Assembly (NCBI GenBank): GCA_012517575.1
Contig: JAAYUQ010000074.1
Coordinates: 1-47,809 of the forward strand
From: Bacteroidales bacterium
GTDB lineage: Bacteria > Bacteroidota > Bacteroidia > Bacteroidales > Paludibacteraceae
Direction of reading: 5' to 3'
Length of the DNA stretch: 47,809 bases
Shown here: positions 34,497 through 44,430 of the stretch, piece by piece
Position numbering within the stretch: position 1 is the first letter of the stretch
Layout of the letters: every line of letters starts with the position of its first letter
Made by a program: the position numbers and the translations under genes
Notes under the pieces: generated by a model
Seen by the model: only the letters and a program-made list of their open reading frames with translations
Databases searched by the model: none
What the model was told of the DNA's origin: nothing

Positions 34497-35924
34497 ATGA
34501 AACTATATGTGAAAACCAGAAAAATGTTGGCCGATTTGGAAACGCCGGTTAGTATTTATTTAAAAATCAGAGATTTATATACTCATTCAGTTTTGTTGGA
34601 AAGTTCCGATTATCATGCGGCCGAAAACAGTTATTCCTATATTGCATTTTCGCCCATAGGTGGGATTTCCGTGAATCATTTCGTTGTTCATGAATATTAT
34701 CCCGATGGTACAAAAATCCAAACACCTGTAACAGATAAGATGACGGTGGCCGATCGTTTCGATATTTTTCTGAAATCATTTGAGCGAGTAACGCATGATA
34801 ACGAAGTTCCTGCAGTAGTAAACGGACTTTTTGGCTATACTTCCTATGAATCGGTTCAGTATTTCGAAGATATTCGGCTCTCGGCACGCGAAACGGTTCC
34901 CGGAAGTATGCCGGGATTGCATTATGTGCTGTTCAAATACATCATTGCTGTCAATCATTTTAAAAACGAGCTGACGATCATCGAAAACCTGTTGGAAAAC
35001 GAAAAATCGGCCATGAACGAAATAGAGGAAATTCTTTTCAACAATAATATTGCCACTTATGAATTTTCAGCTATTGAGAACGAAAAATGCGACATTACGG
35101 ATGAAGATTACCGACAAATGGTAAAACGGGGAAAGGAAGAATGTTTTAAGGGAAATGTTTTTCAAATTGTCCTTTCAAGGCGTTTCTACCAGCAATATCA
35201 GGGAGACGATTTTATGCTTTATCGTACTTTGCGCTCTATTAATCCTTCTCCCTATCTTTTTTATTTCGATTTTGCCGATTTCCGCATTTTTGGTTCTTCG
35301 CCCGAAGCTCATTTAGTAATCGATGCCAAAACGCAAAAAGCATTCATTAAACCCATTGCCGGAACTTTCCGTCGTACCGGAGACGACATCAAAGACTTTG
35401 AGCTGGCCGAAAAACTGAAAACCGATGAAAAGGAGAATGCCGAACATGTGATGTTGGTGGATTTGGCACGCAACGATCTGAGTCGAAATGCCGACGAAGT
35501 GAAGGTTGAAACTTTTCGGGAAATACAGTATTATTCGCATGTTATCCACCTGGTTTCATGTGTTAGCGGAAAGTTACGTCCCGGAACAAAAATTATGAAA
35601 TTTTTTGCCGATACTTTTCCTGCCGGCACCCTTTCAGGGGCTCCAAAAATTAAAGCCATGCAGCTGATTGATCAAATAGAACCCCACGACCGTGGTCCTT
35701 ATGGAGGTTGCATTGGTTACATCGGTTTCGATGGCGGGTTCAACCAAGCCATTACTATTCGTTCCTTCATTAGCAAAAACAATACACTTTTTTATCAGGC
35801 TGGAGCCGGTATTGTGGCCAAATCGGATGAAGAAAGCGAATTGCAGGAGGTAAACAACAAATTGGCCGCACTGAAACAAGCCATTGTATTGGCCGGAAAG
35901 AAAAATAACCATCAAACAGCATAA
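34497..35924 (+). CDS. trpE: anthranilate synthase component I
   Basis: It converts chorismate to anthranilate using ammonia supplied by TrpG. The 475-aa protein carries LLESS at residues 33-37, the motif in which tryptophan binds for feedback inhibition. The chorismate-utilising core includes GNVFQIVLSRRF, SPYLFYFDF, IAGTFRRTGDD, AEHVMLVDLARNDLSR and AGTLSGAPKIKAMQLID. These features favour TrpE over the PabB paralogue, and the operon context settles it. It begins 72 bp after trpB. Confidence 0.96.
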   Translation: MKLYVKTRKMLADLETPVSIYLKIRDLYTHSVLLESSDYHAAENSYSYIAFSPIGGISVNHFVVHEYYPDGTKIQTPVTDKMTVADRFDIFLKSFERVTHDNEVPAVVNGLFGYTSYESVQYFEDIRLSARETVPGSMPGLHYVLFKYIIAVNHFKNELTIIENLLENEKSAMNEIEEILFNNNIATYEFSAIENEKCDITDEDYRQMVKRGKEECFKGNVFQIVLSRRFYQQYQGDDFMLYRTLRSINPSPYLFYFDFADFRIFGSSPEAHLVIDAKTQKAFIKPIAGTFRRTGDDIKDFELAEKLKTDEKENAEHVMLVDLARNDLSRNADEVKVETFREIQYYSHVIHLVSCVSGKLRPGTKIMKFFADTFPAGTLSGAPKIKAMQLIDQIEPHDRGPYGGCIGYIGFDGGFNQAITIRSFISKNNTLFYQAGAGIVAKSDEESELQEVNNKLAALKQAIVLAGKKNNHQTA

Positions 35925-36009
35925 ATTTTAACAAACCGATTGTCTGCTGCACATGTTTCAGACTTTCAACCGATTTTTTTAAAAAAACAAAATAAATAAT
36001 CCAACCGGT

Positions 36010-36603
36010 ATGAAATTGCTTGTTTTTGACAATTACGATTCCTTTACCTATAATTTGGTACACATAGTTAAAAAATTGGGTTTCACTGATGTGGAAGTTC
36101 ATCGCAACGATAAGATTTCTCTGGAAGAAATAAACCGTTTCGATAAAATTATACTTTCCCCCGGTCCGGGCGTCCCATCCGAATCAGGTATTTTACTCGA
36201 TTTAATAAAAACTTACGCTCCTTCAAAAAGCATTTTTGGCGTTTGTCTAGGTGTTCAGGCAATTGCCGAAGCTTTTGGAGGCAATTTGCTCAATCTTCCT
36301 CAAGTTTATCACGGCATTGCGTCCGAAGTTAATATTTTTGACGATGAAGTTTTGTTTAGAAACTTGCCTGATAAAATTATTGCCGGCAGATACCATTCGT
36401 GGGTGGTAAACAATTCGAGTTTGCCTGCCTGCCTGCAGATTACGGCGACGGATGATCAGGGTACCATCATGGCGCTGAAACATCGCAAATTTGATGTTCG
36501 CGGCGTACAATTTCATCCCGAATCTGTGCTGACACCTTCAGGTGAACAAATACTGAAAAATTGGTTGGAAAATCCTTTATCAAAAACAAAACACAATCAA
36601 TAA
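36010..36603 (+). CDS. trpG: anthranilate synthase component II (glutamine amidotransferase)
   Basis: A 197-aa class I glutamine amidotransferase that supplies ammonia to TrpE. The N-terminus is LLVFDNYDSFTYNLVH. The oxyanion strand reads LSPGPGVPSESG. The nucleophile is C79 in FGVCLGVQAIAEAFGG, and the catalytic histidine-glutamate pair lies in GVQFHPESVLTP. It begins 85 bp after trpE. In some bacteria this subunit also serves PabB, and the sequence cannot exclude that. Confidence 0.95.
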   Translation: MKLLVFDNYDSFTYNLVHIVKKLGFTDVEVHRNDKISLEEINRFDKIILSPGPGVPSESGILLDLIKTYAPSKSIFGVCLGVQAIAEAFGGNLLNLPQVYHGIASEVNIFDDEVLFRNLPDKIIAGRYHSWVVNNSSLPACLQITATDDQGTIMALKHRKFDVRGVQFHPESVLTPSGEQILKNWLENPLSKTKHNQ

Positions 36604-36690
36604 ATGAGGAAAAACACAGCATGAAAAAAACAAGATTTTGCTTCTCCTCTATTATTTAGCATATTTCAAAAAAAAATAATTCGTAAACTT

Positions 36691-37689
36691 ATGAAACAGA
36701 TATTAAACAGATTATTTAATCATCAGTCGTTGACCAGAGAAGAATCGGCCGAAGTAATGAAAAATATTGGAGCCGGCATGTACAACGAATCGCAAATTGC
36801 CGCTTTTATTTCGGTATATCTCATGCGCAGCATTGAACTGGACGAACTGATTGGTTTTCGGGACGCCTTGATGTCGATGGCCATTCCAATGGATTTATCG
36901 GATTTTGACCCGATTGATATTGTGGGAACCGGCGGTGACGAAAAAAACACTTTCAACATCTCAACTTGTAGTTGTTTTGTATTGGCCGGCGCCGGTTACA
37001 AGGTTGCCAAGCATGGAAATTACGGAGCAACCTCTATCAGTGGTTCATCTAACGTACTGGAATATTACGGCGCCAAATTTACAACTAATGTCGATGTAGT
37101 AAGGCGATCGCTGGAAAAATCGGGTTTTGCCTATTTGCATGCTCCTTTCTGCAATCCGGCGATGAAAAATGTTGCTCCCGTTCGTAAAAATATCGGTGTT
37201 CGCACTTTCTTCAATGTACTTGGACCATTGATCAGTCCCATTCGACCGCGTTATCAGTGTTTGGGAGTTTACAACCTGAAAATGATGCGTCTTTACAACT
37301 ATATTTACCAGCGGCTGGGAACAAATTATACTATCGTTTATACACTCGACGGTTATGATGAAATTTCGCTTACCGACGATTGCAAAATAGTCAACAACTT
37401 TGGCGAATATGTTTACAGTCCTGAACAACTTGGCTTTCAGCGGGCAAAACAGGAAGAGTTGTGGGGGGGAACCACGGTGGAACATGCAGCCGAAATATTT
37501 ATGAATGTGTTGGATAACAAAGCCTCCGATGCACAAAGAAATGTAGTGGTCATTAATTCTGCCTTTGCCATACAAACGCGTTGCCCTGAAAAATCGCTCG
37601 AAGAATGCAAAGCAGAAGCTATCGAATCACTTGTAGGTGGAAAAGCCAAAGAAGCTTTTGTGAAGTTCGAAGAAATTTATCATCTTTAA
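36691..37689 (+). CDS. trpD: anthranilate phosphoribosyltransferase
   Basis: It transfers phosphoribose from PRPP to anthranilate. The 332-aa protein has an N-terminal helical domain (SLTREESAEVMKNIGAGMYNESQIAAF). The PRPP-binding block GTGGDEKNTFNIST and the KHGNYGATSISGSSNVLE loop follow. HAPFCNPAMKNVAPVRKNIGVRTFFNVLGPL carries the anthranilate-binding region. trpC begins only 9 bp after its stop codon, indicating tight coupling. Confidence 0.96.
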   Translation: MKQILNRLFNHQSLTREESAEVMKNIGAGMYNESQIAAFISVYLMRSIELDELIGFRDALMSMAIPMDLSDFDPIDIVGTGGDEKNTFNISTCSCFVLAGAGYKVAKHGNYGATSISGSSNVLEYYGAKFTTNVDVVRRSLEKSGFAYLHAPFCNPAMKNVAPVRKNIGVRTFFNVLGPLISPIRPRYQCLGVYNLKMMRLYNYIYQRLGTNYTIVYTLDGYDEISLTDDCKIVNNFGEYVYSPEQLGFQRAKQEELWGGTTVEHAAEIFMNVLDNKASDAQRNVVVINSAFAIQTRCPEKSLEECKAEAIESLVGGKAKEAFVKFEEIYHL

Positions 37690-37698
37690 TTTCGGTTT

Positions 37699-38526
37699 AT
37701 GGCAGATTTATTGATAAAAAACGACAGCTTTCTTTCATCAAAAGAAAATTTTCTGGATGAAATTCTATTAAATAAAAGAAAAGAAGTTGCATTAAAAAAA
37801 CAAATCTTTCAAGGGAAAAACTGGGAAAATTTTCCATTCTTTGCAAGAAACTGTTTCTCTTTAAAGCAAAATTTACTGCATTATTCAATTGGGATTATTG
37901 CCGAATTCAAGCGAAAGTCTCCTTCCAAAGGCTGGATACATGCTGATGCCCATGTAGAGGAAATTACATCTGGCTACAACGCTGAAGGAGCTGCAGGAAT
38001 TTCCATCCTTACCGATACCGATTTTTTTGGTGGAAGTGCAGACGATGTAACGACAGTTCGCAATCAGATTTCCTGTCCTATTTTACGAAAAGATTTTGTG
38101 GTGGACGAATTTCAGATTTACGAAGCCAAAGCCATTGGCGCCGATGTCGTACTTTTAATAGCAACCGCTTTGACCATTCCGGAAGTTAAAAATTTTGCCC
38201 ACTTGGCTCACCAGTTGGGACTTGAAGTTTTGCTGGAAGTGCACAATAAGGAAGAATTAAGTTATCTGAATGAATATGTGGATGTAGTAGGTGTAAACAA
38301 CCGTAACCTGAAAACTTTTAAAGTGGACACCGGTATTTCAGCGGATTTGGCGGGCTATATTCCTCCGGAATTTGTAAAAATAAGCGAAAGTGGCATTTCA
38401 AATATTGAAACCGTAAAAGAACTGAACCAATTGGGATACCGCGGATTTCTGATGGGAGAAAATTTTATGAAGGAAACTTATCCGGTTCTTGCCCTGAAAG
38501 AATTTCTGAAACAGTTAAATGCGTAA
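37699..38526 (+). CDS. trpC: indole-3-glycerol phosphate synthase
   Basis: A 275-aa single-function TIM barrel that closes the indole ring from CdRP. Conserved blocks are IAEFKRKSPSKGW (first catalytic lysine), ILTDTDFFGGSADDV, CPILRKDFVVDEFQIYEAKAIGADVVLLIA (second lysine in RKDF), VGVNNRNLKTF and the phosphate-binding ISESGI. It is separate from TrpF, unlike the fused E. coli enzyme. The gap of 153 bp to trpF is the longest inside the operon. Confidence 0.96.
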   Translation: MADLLIKNDSFLSSKENFLDEILLNKRKEVALKKQIFQGKNWENFPFFARNCFSLKQNLLHYSIGIIAEFKRKSPSKGWIHADAHVEEITSGYNAEGAAGISILTDTDFFGGSADDVTTVRNQISCPILRKDFVVDEFQIYEAKAIGADVVLLIATALTIPEVKNFAHLAHQLGLEVLLEVHNKEELSYLNEYVDVVGVNNRNLKTFKVDTGISADLAGYIPPEFVKISESGISNIETVKELNQLGYRGFLMGENFMKETYPVLALKEFLKQLNA

Positions 38527-38679
38527 AAATAATTGAAAATCAATAAATTAATCGTTGAGCGTCCTAAAATATACGGTTTATTGCAGACAGAAAACAGTTA
38601 ATAAGAAATATTGCCAACGAATAATTTTTTAGTCTTATCTTACCTCTGAAAAATTGAATTTATTACTTAAATTTACGTT

Positions 38680-39363
38680 ATGACACCAGCAGAGAAAAAC
38701 AACACTATTCAGTCTCCTTTTTTAGATAGGGCAAAGAAAAAATTAATTAAAGTCTGTGGAATGAAATTTCCGGAAAATATTCGTGCCGTAGCCGAGCTTC
38801 GTCCCGATTTCATGGGTTTTATTTTTTATCCCAAATCGCCGCGGTATGCTGAGCCTTTAAATGTTCCGGTCTTGCATGAATTACCACCCGAAATTTCCAA
38901 AATTGGTGTTTTTGTCAACGAAAAACTTGATCAAATTCTTGCAACGGTTTATAAATATCGGTTGAACGGAGTGCAGCTGCATGGAAGCGAAATGGTGAAA
39001 ATCTGCGATCAACTGCACGATGCAGGCTTGTTGGTTATCAAGGCTTTCCCTGTGGCTGAAGCTTACAACTTCAAAGTGATGAAACGCTACGAAAAAAGTT
39101 GCGACTATTTCCTTTTCGATGCACAAACTCCCATCTATGGCGGGGCCGGGCAGAAATTCGACTGGCAATTGCTGGAAAATTACAAAGAAAAAACACCTTT
39201 TCTTCTCAGTGGCGGAATTTCGATAGAAGATTTAGAAGATATCAATAAAATTCAACATCCAGCTTTTGCAGGGGTAGATCTGAACAGTCGCTTCGAAATC
39301 TCACCAGGTTTGAAAAATGTTGAGCTTTTAAGTGATTTTATCAACCGGTATCGTACTCTTTAA
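38680..39363 (+). CDS. trpF: phosphoribosylanthranilate isomerase
   Basis: A 227-aa TIM barrel that isomerises PRA to CdRP. The catalytic cysteine is in LIKVCGMKFPENI, followed by FMGFIFYPKSPRY. The catalytic aspartate lies in YFLFDAQTPIYGGAGQKFDW, and LLSGGISIEDL with AGVDLNSRFE forms the phosphate-binding end. About 23 residues precede the conserved LIKVCG start. No later ATG is suitable, so the start at 38680 is retained. Confidence 0.95.
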   Translation: MTPAEKNNTIQSPFLDRAKKKLIKVCGMKFPENIRAVAELRPDFMGFIFYPKSPRYAEPLNVPVLHELPPEISKIGVFVNEKLDQILATVYKYRLNGVQLHGSEMVKICDQLHDAGLLVIKAFPVAEAYNFKVMKRYEKSCDYFLFDAQTPIYGGAGQKFDWQLLENYKEKTPFLLSGGISIEDLEDINKIQHPAFAGVDLNSRFEISPGLKNVELLSDFINRYRTL

Positions 39364-39400
39364 GTTAAAAATATGGAAATCGATATATAAACAATTCATT

Positions 39401-40171
39401 ATGAACAGAATTCAACAATTATTCACTCAAAAAAAAGAAAACATCCTTTCGGTATATTTTACGGCCGGTTTTCCAAAGCTGGAAGATACTGTGCGCATCT
39501 TAGAAAATTTGCAAAAATACGGTGTGGATATGGCTGAAATTGGTATCCCTTTCTCCGACCCACTCGCAGATGGACCAGTTATCCAAAACAGCAGTCAGAT
39601 AGCTTTGCAAAACGGCATGAATTTAAAGAAACTTTTCAGTCAACTTTCCGCTGTTCGTTCTTCGGTACATATTCCGCTGGTTATGATGGGTTATTTGAAT
39701 CCGATCATGCAGTTCGGTTTTGAAAATTTCTGTATCGAATGTAAAAATGTTGGAATTGACGGCATGATTATTCCTGATCTGCCAATGGACGATTATCTGT
39801 CGGAATACAGAGAAATAGTCGAAAGAAACGGTTTGGAATTTATTTTTCTGATTACGCCCGAAACTTCGGAAGAACGGATTCGTCAGATTGATAAACAAAC
39901 ACATGGATTTATTTACATGGTTTCGTCTGCCGGCGTTACCGGTACGCAGAATTCATTTGATCAACATGCGGATTATTTCAATCGAATCAATTCGATGCAT
40001 TTGAAAAATCCACGACTCATCGGATTTGGCATTTCCAACAAATCCACTCGCGAAACGGCTTCTCGCTATTCTTCAGGTGTAATCATTGGCAGTGCTTTTA
40101 TAAATGCTTTGCAGGAAACTACCGATGTAGAGTCAGCCGTAAAATTACTGATAAAAAAGTTGAAAGAATGA
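39401..40171 (+). CDS. trpA: tryptophan synthase alpha chain
   Basis: It cleaves indole-3-glycerol phosphate to indole, which is channelled to TrpB. The 256-aa protein has the catalytic glutamate in MAEIGIPFSDPLADGPVIQ and the aspartate in GIDGMIIPDLPMDDY. It also has YMVSSAGVTGTQ and GFGISNKSTRE. The frame is open from an upstream ATG at 39332 that would overlap trpF. The start at 39401 matches the family N-terminus (NRIQQLFTQKKENILSVYFTAGFP). It is the last gene of the trp operon. Confidence 0.96.
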   Translation: MNRIQQLFTQKKENILSVYFTAGFPKLEDTVRILENLQKYGVDMAEIGIPFSDPLADGPVIQNSSQIALQNGMNLKKLFSQLSAVRSSVHIPLVMMGYLNPIMQFGFENFCIECKNVGIDGMIIPDLPMDDYLSEYREIVERNGLEFIFLITPETSEERIRQIDKQTHGFIYMVSSAGVTGTQNSFDQHADYFNRINSMHLKNPRLIGFGISNKSTRETASRYSSGVIIGSAFINALQETTDVESAVKLLIKKLKE

Positions 40172-40192
40172 TTTAGGCTTTTGATAAAATTT

Positions 40193-40232
40193 ATTCAGTC
40201 CGGCTAAATTCCTTTTTTTTGCCAGACTGAAT
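40193..40232 (-). terminator. terminator between converging trpA and trxB
   Basis: A 12-bp stem pairs ATTCAGTCCGGC (40193-40204) with GCCAGACTGAAT (40221-40232). The single odd pair is a G-U wobble on the minus strand but a mismatch on the plus. The hairpin sits 2 bp past the trxB stop codon and a T-containing stretch follows on the minus side. Confidence 0.7.
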
Positions 40233-40234
40233 GT

Positions 40235-41179
40235 TTATTTCTTATCCACCAAGTATCTTTCGGCTTCGATGGCTGCCTGGCAACCCGAACCTGCTGCCGA
40301 AACAGCTTGACGATAATGTGGATCGGCTACGTCTCCCGCAGCAAAAACCCCTTCCACATTGGTTCGCGGAGTACCGGGAATAGTTTTGATATAACCGTTT
40401 TCATCAGTTTCAATCCATGGTTTAAACACTTCGGAATTGGGCTTGTGTCCGATGGCCAGAAAAAAACCATCAATAGCGATATGCACCTTTTCCTCATCAG
40501 TTTGTCCGCGACGTTTCACCAAATCAGCTCCTTCTACCACTTTCTCACCTGTTAATCCCAACGTTTCGTGTTCAAAAAGCACTTCAATTTTTGGGTGCTG
40601 CAACACGCGTTCCTGCATTATTTTCGAAGCTCTGAGAAATGGTTTACGCACAATCATATAAACTTTAGAAGCGATATTAGCCAGATAAAGCGCCTCTTCG
40701 CAAGCAGTATCGCCTCCTCCAACAACTGCTACAGGCCGGTTTCTGTAAAAAAATCCATCGCACGTGGCACAGGCAGACACGCCCGAACCTGCGTATTTCT
40801 GTTCGTCCGGCAATCCCAGATATTTTGCTGTAGCACCCGTTGCAATAATAATGCTTTGGGCTTCAATAACTTTTTCGTTGTCGATGGTAACGCGGTAGGG
40901 TGAAGCCGAAAAATCGGTTGCTGTAACTCTTCCGAATCGAATATCCGCACCAAAACGTTCGGCCTGTTTCTGCATTTTGTCCATCAACTCAGGACCTGTA
41001 ATTCCTTCAGGAAAACCCGGAAAATTCTCCACTTCGTTGGTTGTAGTCAACTGACCGCCCGGTTCCATGCCTTGATAAAGAACAGGAGATAGATTTGCCC
41101 GTGAAGCATAAATAGCAGCAGTATAGCCTGCCGGTCCGGATCCAATAATTAGACATTGTATCTTTTCGTTTGTTGTCAT
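40235..41179 (-). CDS. trxB: thioredoxin reductase
   Basis: A 314-aa flavoprotein that reduces thioredoxin with NADPH. The FAD-binding LIIGSGPAGYTAAIYASRA is at the N-terminus. The redox-active CATC is C137-C140 (SACATCDGFF). NADPH binding is at VAVVGGGDTACEEALYLA, and the C-terminal FAD motif is EGVFAAGDVAD. The gene is 21 bp downstream of the lolA-like gene on the same strand, giving an ftsK-lolA-trxB order. Confidence 0.96.
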   Translation of the reverse strand: MTTNEKIQCLIIGSGPAGYTAAIYASRANLSPVLYQGMEPGGQLTTTNEVENFPGFPEGITGPELMDKMQKQAERFGADIRFGRVTATDFSASPYRVTIDNEKVIEAQSIIIATGATAKYLGLPDEQKYAGSGVSACATCDGFFYRNRPVAVVGGGDTACEEALYLANIASKVYMIVRKPFLRASKIMQERVLQHPKIEVLFEHETLGLTGEKVVEGADLVKRRGQTDEEKVHIAIDGFFLAIGHKPNSEVFKPWIETDENGYIKTIPGTPRTNVEGVFAAGDVADPHYRQAVSAAGSGCQAAIEAERYLVDKK

Positions 41180-41200
41180 CTTTTTGTTTTTTTAAAATTT

Positions 41201-41869
41201 TTATCTCAAATCGTTAATATAAGCGTCTTTGTATTTTTTTGCGTCAAACGTAAATATCTGTTCCGAAACGTTAGCTTTTTTCTGAAACTGGCTGAGCATC
41301 AGAACTGTTCTGGTTCCGTTTTTTTGAGATACGGTGATGGATTGCGGTATTCTGTCCGTTTTTGTAAGCAAAACTTCTATTTCTGCAATGTCTTCATTTT
41401 TCTTCAATTTAGGTGTCAGCTGTATGCACTGAAGTTGCGAAGAAGTTTTACAGAAACGGATATTGCATTTGTTCCTATAATTGCCCAGAATTGCCATCGG
41501 ATTGGTTTGAACCAACTCCTGCACAGATGGTTCGGTAATGGTAACTTCATTGCCCGATTTCTGATAAGCCCATTGAGTTTTCCCGTCAAACCATACTTTC
41601 ATTTCCTGCATCTCGAGAACGAAACGATTTCCTTTTAAGGTAAATGTTCCGGAATTCGTGTACGAATTTACGCCGTTTTTCTCGATTACCGAAACGGTAA
41701 AACGTGCGGTGATGACATTGGAACGAGCCAAGTTCAAAAAGCTGTCTATAATTCTTTGTGCATCAGCATCATTTTGTGAGACAACAGGTTGTATCGAAAT
41801 TATCGATAACAGTATAGAATAAATGAATGATTTTACCCAATAGCTTGGGTTATGAAACGAAAACCGCAT
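41201..41869 (-). CDS. lolA: LolA-family outer-membrane lipoprotein carrier
   Basis: A 222-aa exported protein with a signal sequence (FIYSILLSIISIQPVVSQ). The middle contains NSGTFTLKGNRFVLEMQEMKVWFDGKTQWAYQ, the strand pattern and WFDGK-type motif of the LolA/LolB fold, followed by NEVTITEPSVQEL. LolA ferries lipoproteins through the periplasm. Bacteroidota have several divergent LolA-like proteins, so chaperone function is likely but not certain. It sits 116 bp after ftsK and 21 bp before trxB. Confidence 0.8.
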   Translation of the reverse strand: MRFSFHNPSYWVKSFIYSILLSIISIQPVVSQNDADAQRIIDSFLNLARSNVITARFTVSVIEKNGVNSYTNSGTFTLKGNRFVLEMQEMKVWFDGKTQWAYQKSGNEVTITEPSVQELVQTNPMAILGNYRNKCNIRFCKTSSQLQCIQLTPKLKKNEDIAEIEVLLTKTDRIPQSITVSQKNGTRTVLMLSQFQKKANVSEQIFTFDAKKYKDAYINDLR

Positions 41870-41985
41870 AATCTTATTTTTTTAGTGATTTATGTTGATT
41901 ATTTCCGGGAATATCGACCGGGAAAAGCAAAAATTTTAGATTTGTTGATAATTAAAAAGATTTCCTCAACGTTTTTTTTGAGCCA

Positions 41986-44430
41986 TCAAAGTTGTTTCAA
42001 AATCTGTTCCAAATGATAATCGTCGGGTATCAACACCTGGCGTGCCTTGCTTCCTTCGTTAGGGCCTATGATACCAGCCATTTCAAGCTGATCGACGATT
42101 CGTCCGGCCCGGTTGTAGCCAATGGAAAATTTTCGCTGAATCAATGAAGTAGAACCTTGCTGATTGGCAACAATGAGTCGTGCCGCTTCCTCGAAAAGTG
42201 GATCACGCTTGCTCAAATCAGCTGTTGCAACTCCTCCGTCTCCTTCTGGCTTCACATATTCGGGCAGATAAAAAGCAGTAGGATAACTCTGTTGTTCGCT
42301 GATAAAATGGACAATATTTTCCACTTCAGGTGTATCCACAAAGGCACATTGTACCCGAATCAAGTCATTCCCCTGCGAAAACAGCATATCGCCGCGTCCT
42401 ACCAATTGGTTGGCGCCAGGTGCATCAAGAATGGTTCGAGAATCCATCATTGACGAAACGCGAAAAGCTACCCGTGCGGGGAAATTGGCTTTGATAATTC
42501 CGGTAATAATATTGACTGAAGGACGTTGCGTCGCAATAATCATGTGAATACCCACAGCTCTTGCCAGCTGGGCAATGCGCGCAATAGGCATTTCTACTTC
42601 CTTGCCTGCCGTCATGATCAGGTCGCCAAATTCGTCAATAATTACCACAATGTAAGGCAGAAAACGGTGTCCTTTTTCCGGATTCAAATGCCGCAATGTG
42701 AATTTTTCATTGTATTCCTTTATATTTCTGGCATGTGCCTTTTTCAGCAAATCGTAACGCATATCCATTTCCCCACAAAGCGAATTCAGTGTTTCAACCA
42801 CTTTGCTGGTATCAGTGATGATGGCTTCGCTGCCATCGGGTAGTTTTGCCAGGAAATGTTTTTCGATACCGGCGTAAATATTGAATTCCACTTTTTTGGG
42901 ATCCACCAGTACCAGTTTCAGTTCGGACGGATGTTTTTTGTAAAGCAACGAAGTGATGATGGCATTCAGACCTACCGATTTCCCCTGCCCGGTTGCTCCG
43001 GCTACCAACAGGTGTGGCATTTTAACCAAATCGACCATAAAAATTTCATTGGTGATGGTACGACCAAAAGCAATAGGAAGTTCAAATTTCGACTCTTGAA
43101 ATTTTTTCGAAGCAATGATAGAATGCATTGAAACAATTTGCGGATCGTTGTTGGGTACTTCTATCCCAATGGTGCCTTTTCCGGGAATGGGAGCAATGAT
43201 ACGAATGCCTGTTGCGGCAAGGCTGAGCATAATGTCCGATTCGAGATTTCTAATTTTGGAAATTCTCACTCCGGCTTTTGGAATAATTTCGTAGAGCGTA
43301 ATGGTTGGCCCAATTGTTGCTTTAATGGTTTCTATTTCAATGTCGAAATTCAACAAAGTATTGATAATGCGATTTTTGTTGGCAATTTGCTCTGCCATGT
43401 CGATGGGCGTTTCGTTGTCGGTGCCGTAAACTTTGAGCAAATCGAGCGTCGGGAAATGATAGTGCGACAAATCGAGTGTGGGATCATATTTCCCCAATTT
43501 GGCAAGATTATAATTGGGATCTTCCTGCACACTGTCATTTTCTCCACTGCTTTCAAAATCCACCAGTTTGTTTTCTTCCTTGTTTTCCGGTGCTTCCACC
43601 TCAAAAACCACTTTTTCGGTTTGTGATGCTGCACTGTTTTTTGAAAATTCTTCGTGCGGTTCATTTTCTACCCCAGACGAAATCCATTCTTCGGGAACAA
43701 TTTCTGTACCTACTGCCACGGTTGGTTCCACGTCAATTTCTCCGGAAGGCGACACCTGTACTTTTTTCTTTTTGAAAAGATTTCGTAGGAAAGGAAGTGA
43801 AGAGGCGGAAGCAACCACAAGATAAACGATAAAGCTACCGCCCATAAGTAGGAACGAGCCGGAAGCACCAATATAGGAAACCAGCCACTGCGCTGCATAA
43901 TCGCCATGACCGCCTGCAAGGGAAAAAAACAAAACGTCGGAAAAATAAGGCGAAAGTGTCAGTCCCAGCGCTACCGAGAGCCAAACCAGCCAGAATGCAC
44001 AATGAAAAAATGCCCTCCAAATCGATTTTTCATGAGCTTTAATTAACCGCAAGGCTACCCAAATGCCAAAAATCGGGATAAAGAAAGCCGAAATACCAAA
44101 CCATCGGTTGATAAGATGTTCGGCAGCAATGGCGCCGGTAACGGAAGTCCAGTTCTGAATCAGTGTTCTCTTATCGTGGAGTTCATTCCATGACAAATCG
44201 ATCTTGCTCTGGTCGGCTGCACCCGTAAAAAAATAGGATACAAAAGCCAGCAACAAGTACAGCATCACCAGCAACAGCAAAAATCCAACTATAAAATGCG
44301 TACGCTCATCGGAGAAGAAATTGAGTGCTTTTCTCCCAAAAGCATTGTCAGAAGATTTTTTATCCGTTTTCTTGTCTGGTTTGCCGGAAGTAGTTCGTCT
44401 GCCGTTTTTTACAGGTTTTTTTGGTGCCAT
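41986..44430 (-). CDS. ftsK: DNA translocase FtsK/SpoIIIE
   Basis: An 814-aa septal motor that pumps the chromosome terminus during division. The N-terminus has four membrane segments (about residues 45-205), including HFIVGFLLLLVMLYLLLAFVS. A linker rich in glutamate follows. The alpha-beta motor has Walker A GATGQGKS at 478-485 and the Walker B region YIVVIIDEFGDLIMTAGKEVE. The RecA-like core continues through IATQRPSVNIITGIIKANFPARVAFRVSS. The C-terminal gamma winged-helix domain is LIQRKFSIGYNRAGRIVDQLE. The linker is short compared with E. coli FtsK. Confidence 0.96.
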   Translation of the reverse strand: MAPKKPVKNGRRTTSGKPDKKTDKKSSDNAFGRKALNFFSDERTHFIVGFLLLLVMLYLLLAFVSYFFTGAADQSKIDLSWNELHDKRTLIQNWTSVTGAIAAEHLINRWFGISAFFIPIFGIWVALRLIKAHEKSIWRAFFHCAFWLVWLSVALGLTLSPYFSDVLFFSLAGGHGDYAAQWLVSYIGASGSFLLMGGSFIVYLVVASASSLPFLRNLFKKKKVQVSPSGEIDVEPTVAVGTEIVPEEWISSGVENEPHEEFSKNSAASQTEKVVFEVEAPENKEENKLVDFESSGENDSVQEDPNYNLAKLGKYDPTLDLSHYHFPTLDLLKVYGTDNETPIDMAEQIANKNRIINTLLNFDIEIETIKATIGPTITLYEIIPKAGVRISKIRNLESDIMLSLAATGIRIIAPIPGKGTIGIEVPNNDPQIVSMHSIIASKKFQESKFELPIAFGRTITNEIFMVDLVKMPHLLVAGATGQGKSVGLNAIITSLLYKKHPSELKLVLVDPKKVEFNIYAGIEKHFLAKLPDGSEAIITDTSKVVETLNSLCGEMDMRYDLLKKAHARNIKEYNEKFTLRHLNPEKGHRFLPYIVVIIDEFGDLIMTAGKEVEMPIARIAQLARAVGIHMIIATQRPSVNIITGIIKANFPARVAFRVSSMMDSRTILDAPGANQLVGRGDMLFSQGNDLIRVQCAFVDTPEVENIVHFISEQQSYPTAFYLPEYVKPEGDGGVATADLSKRDPLFEEAARLIVANQQGSTSLIQRKFSIGYNRAGRIVDQLEMAGIIGPNEGSKARQVLIPDDYHLEQILKQL

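Noticed and set aside
38527-38679. Possible second promoter or small gene between trpC and trpF
   Set aside because: The 153-bp gap has no TAnnTTTG/TTTG pair with proper spacing and no open frame of note.
39332-39400. Upstream in-frame start for trpA
   Set aside because: It would add 23 residues without family similarity and overlap trpF; the ATG at 39401 fits the TrpA N-terminus.
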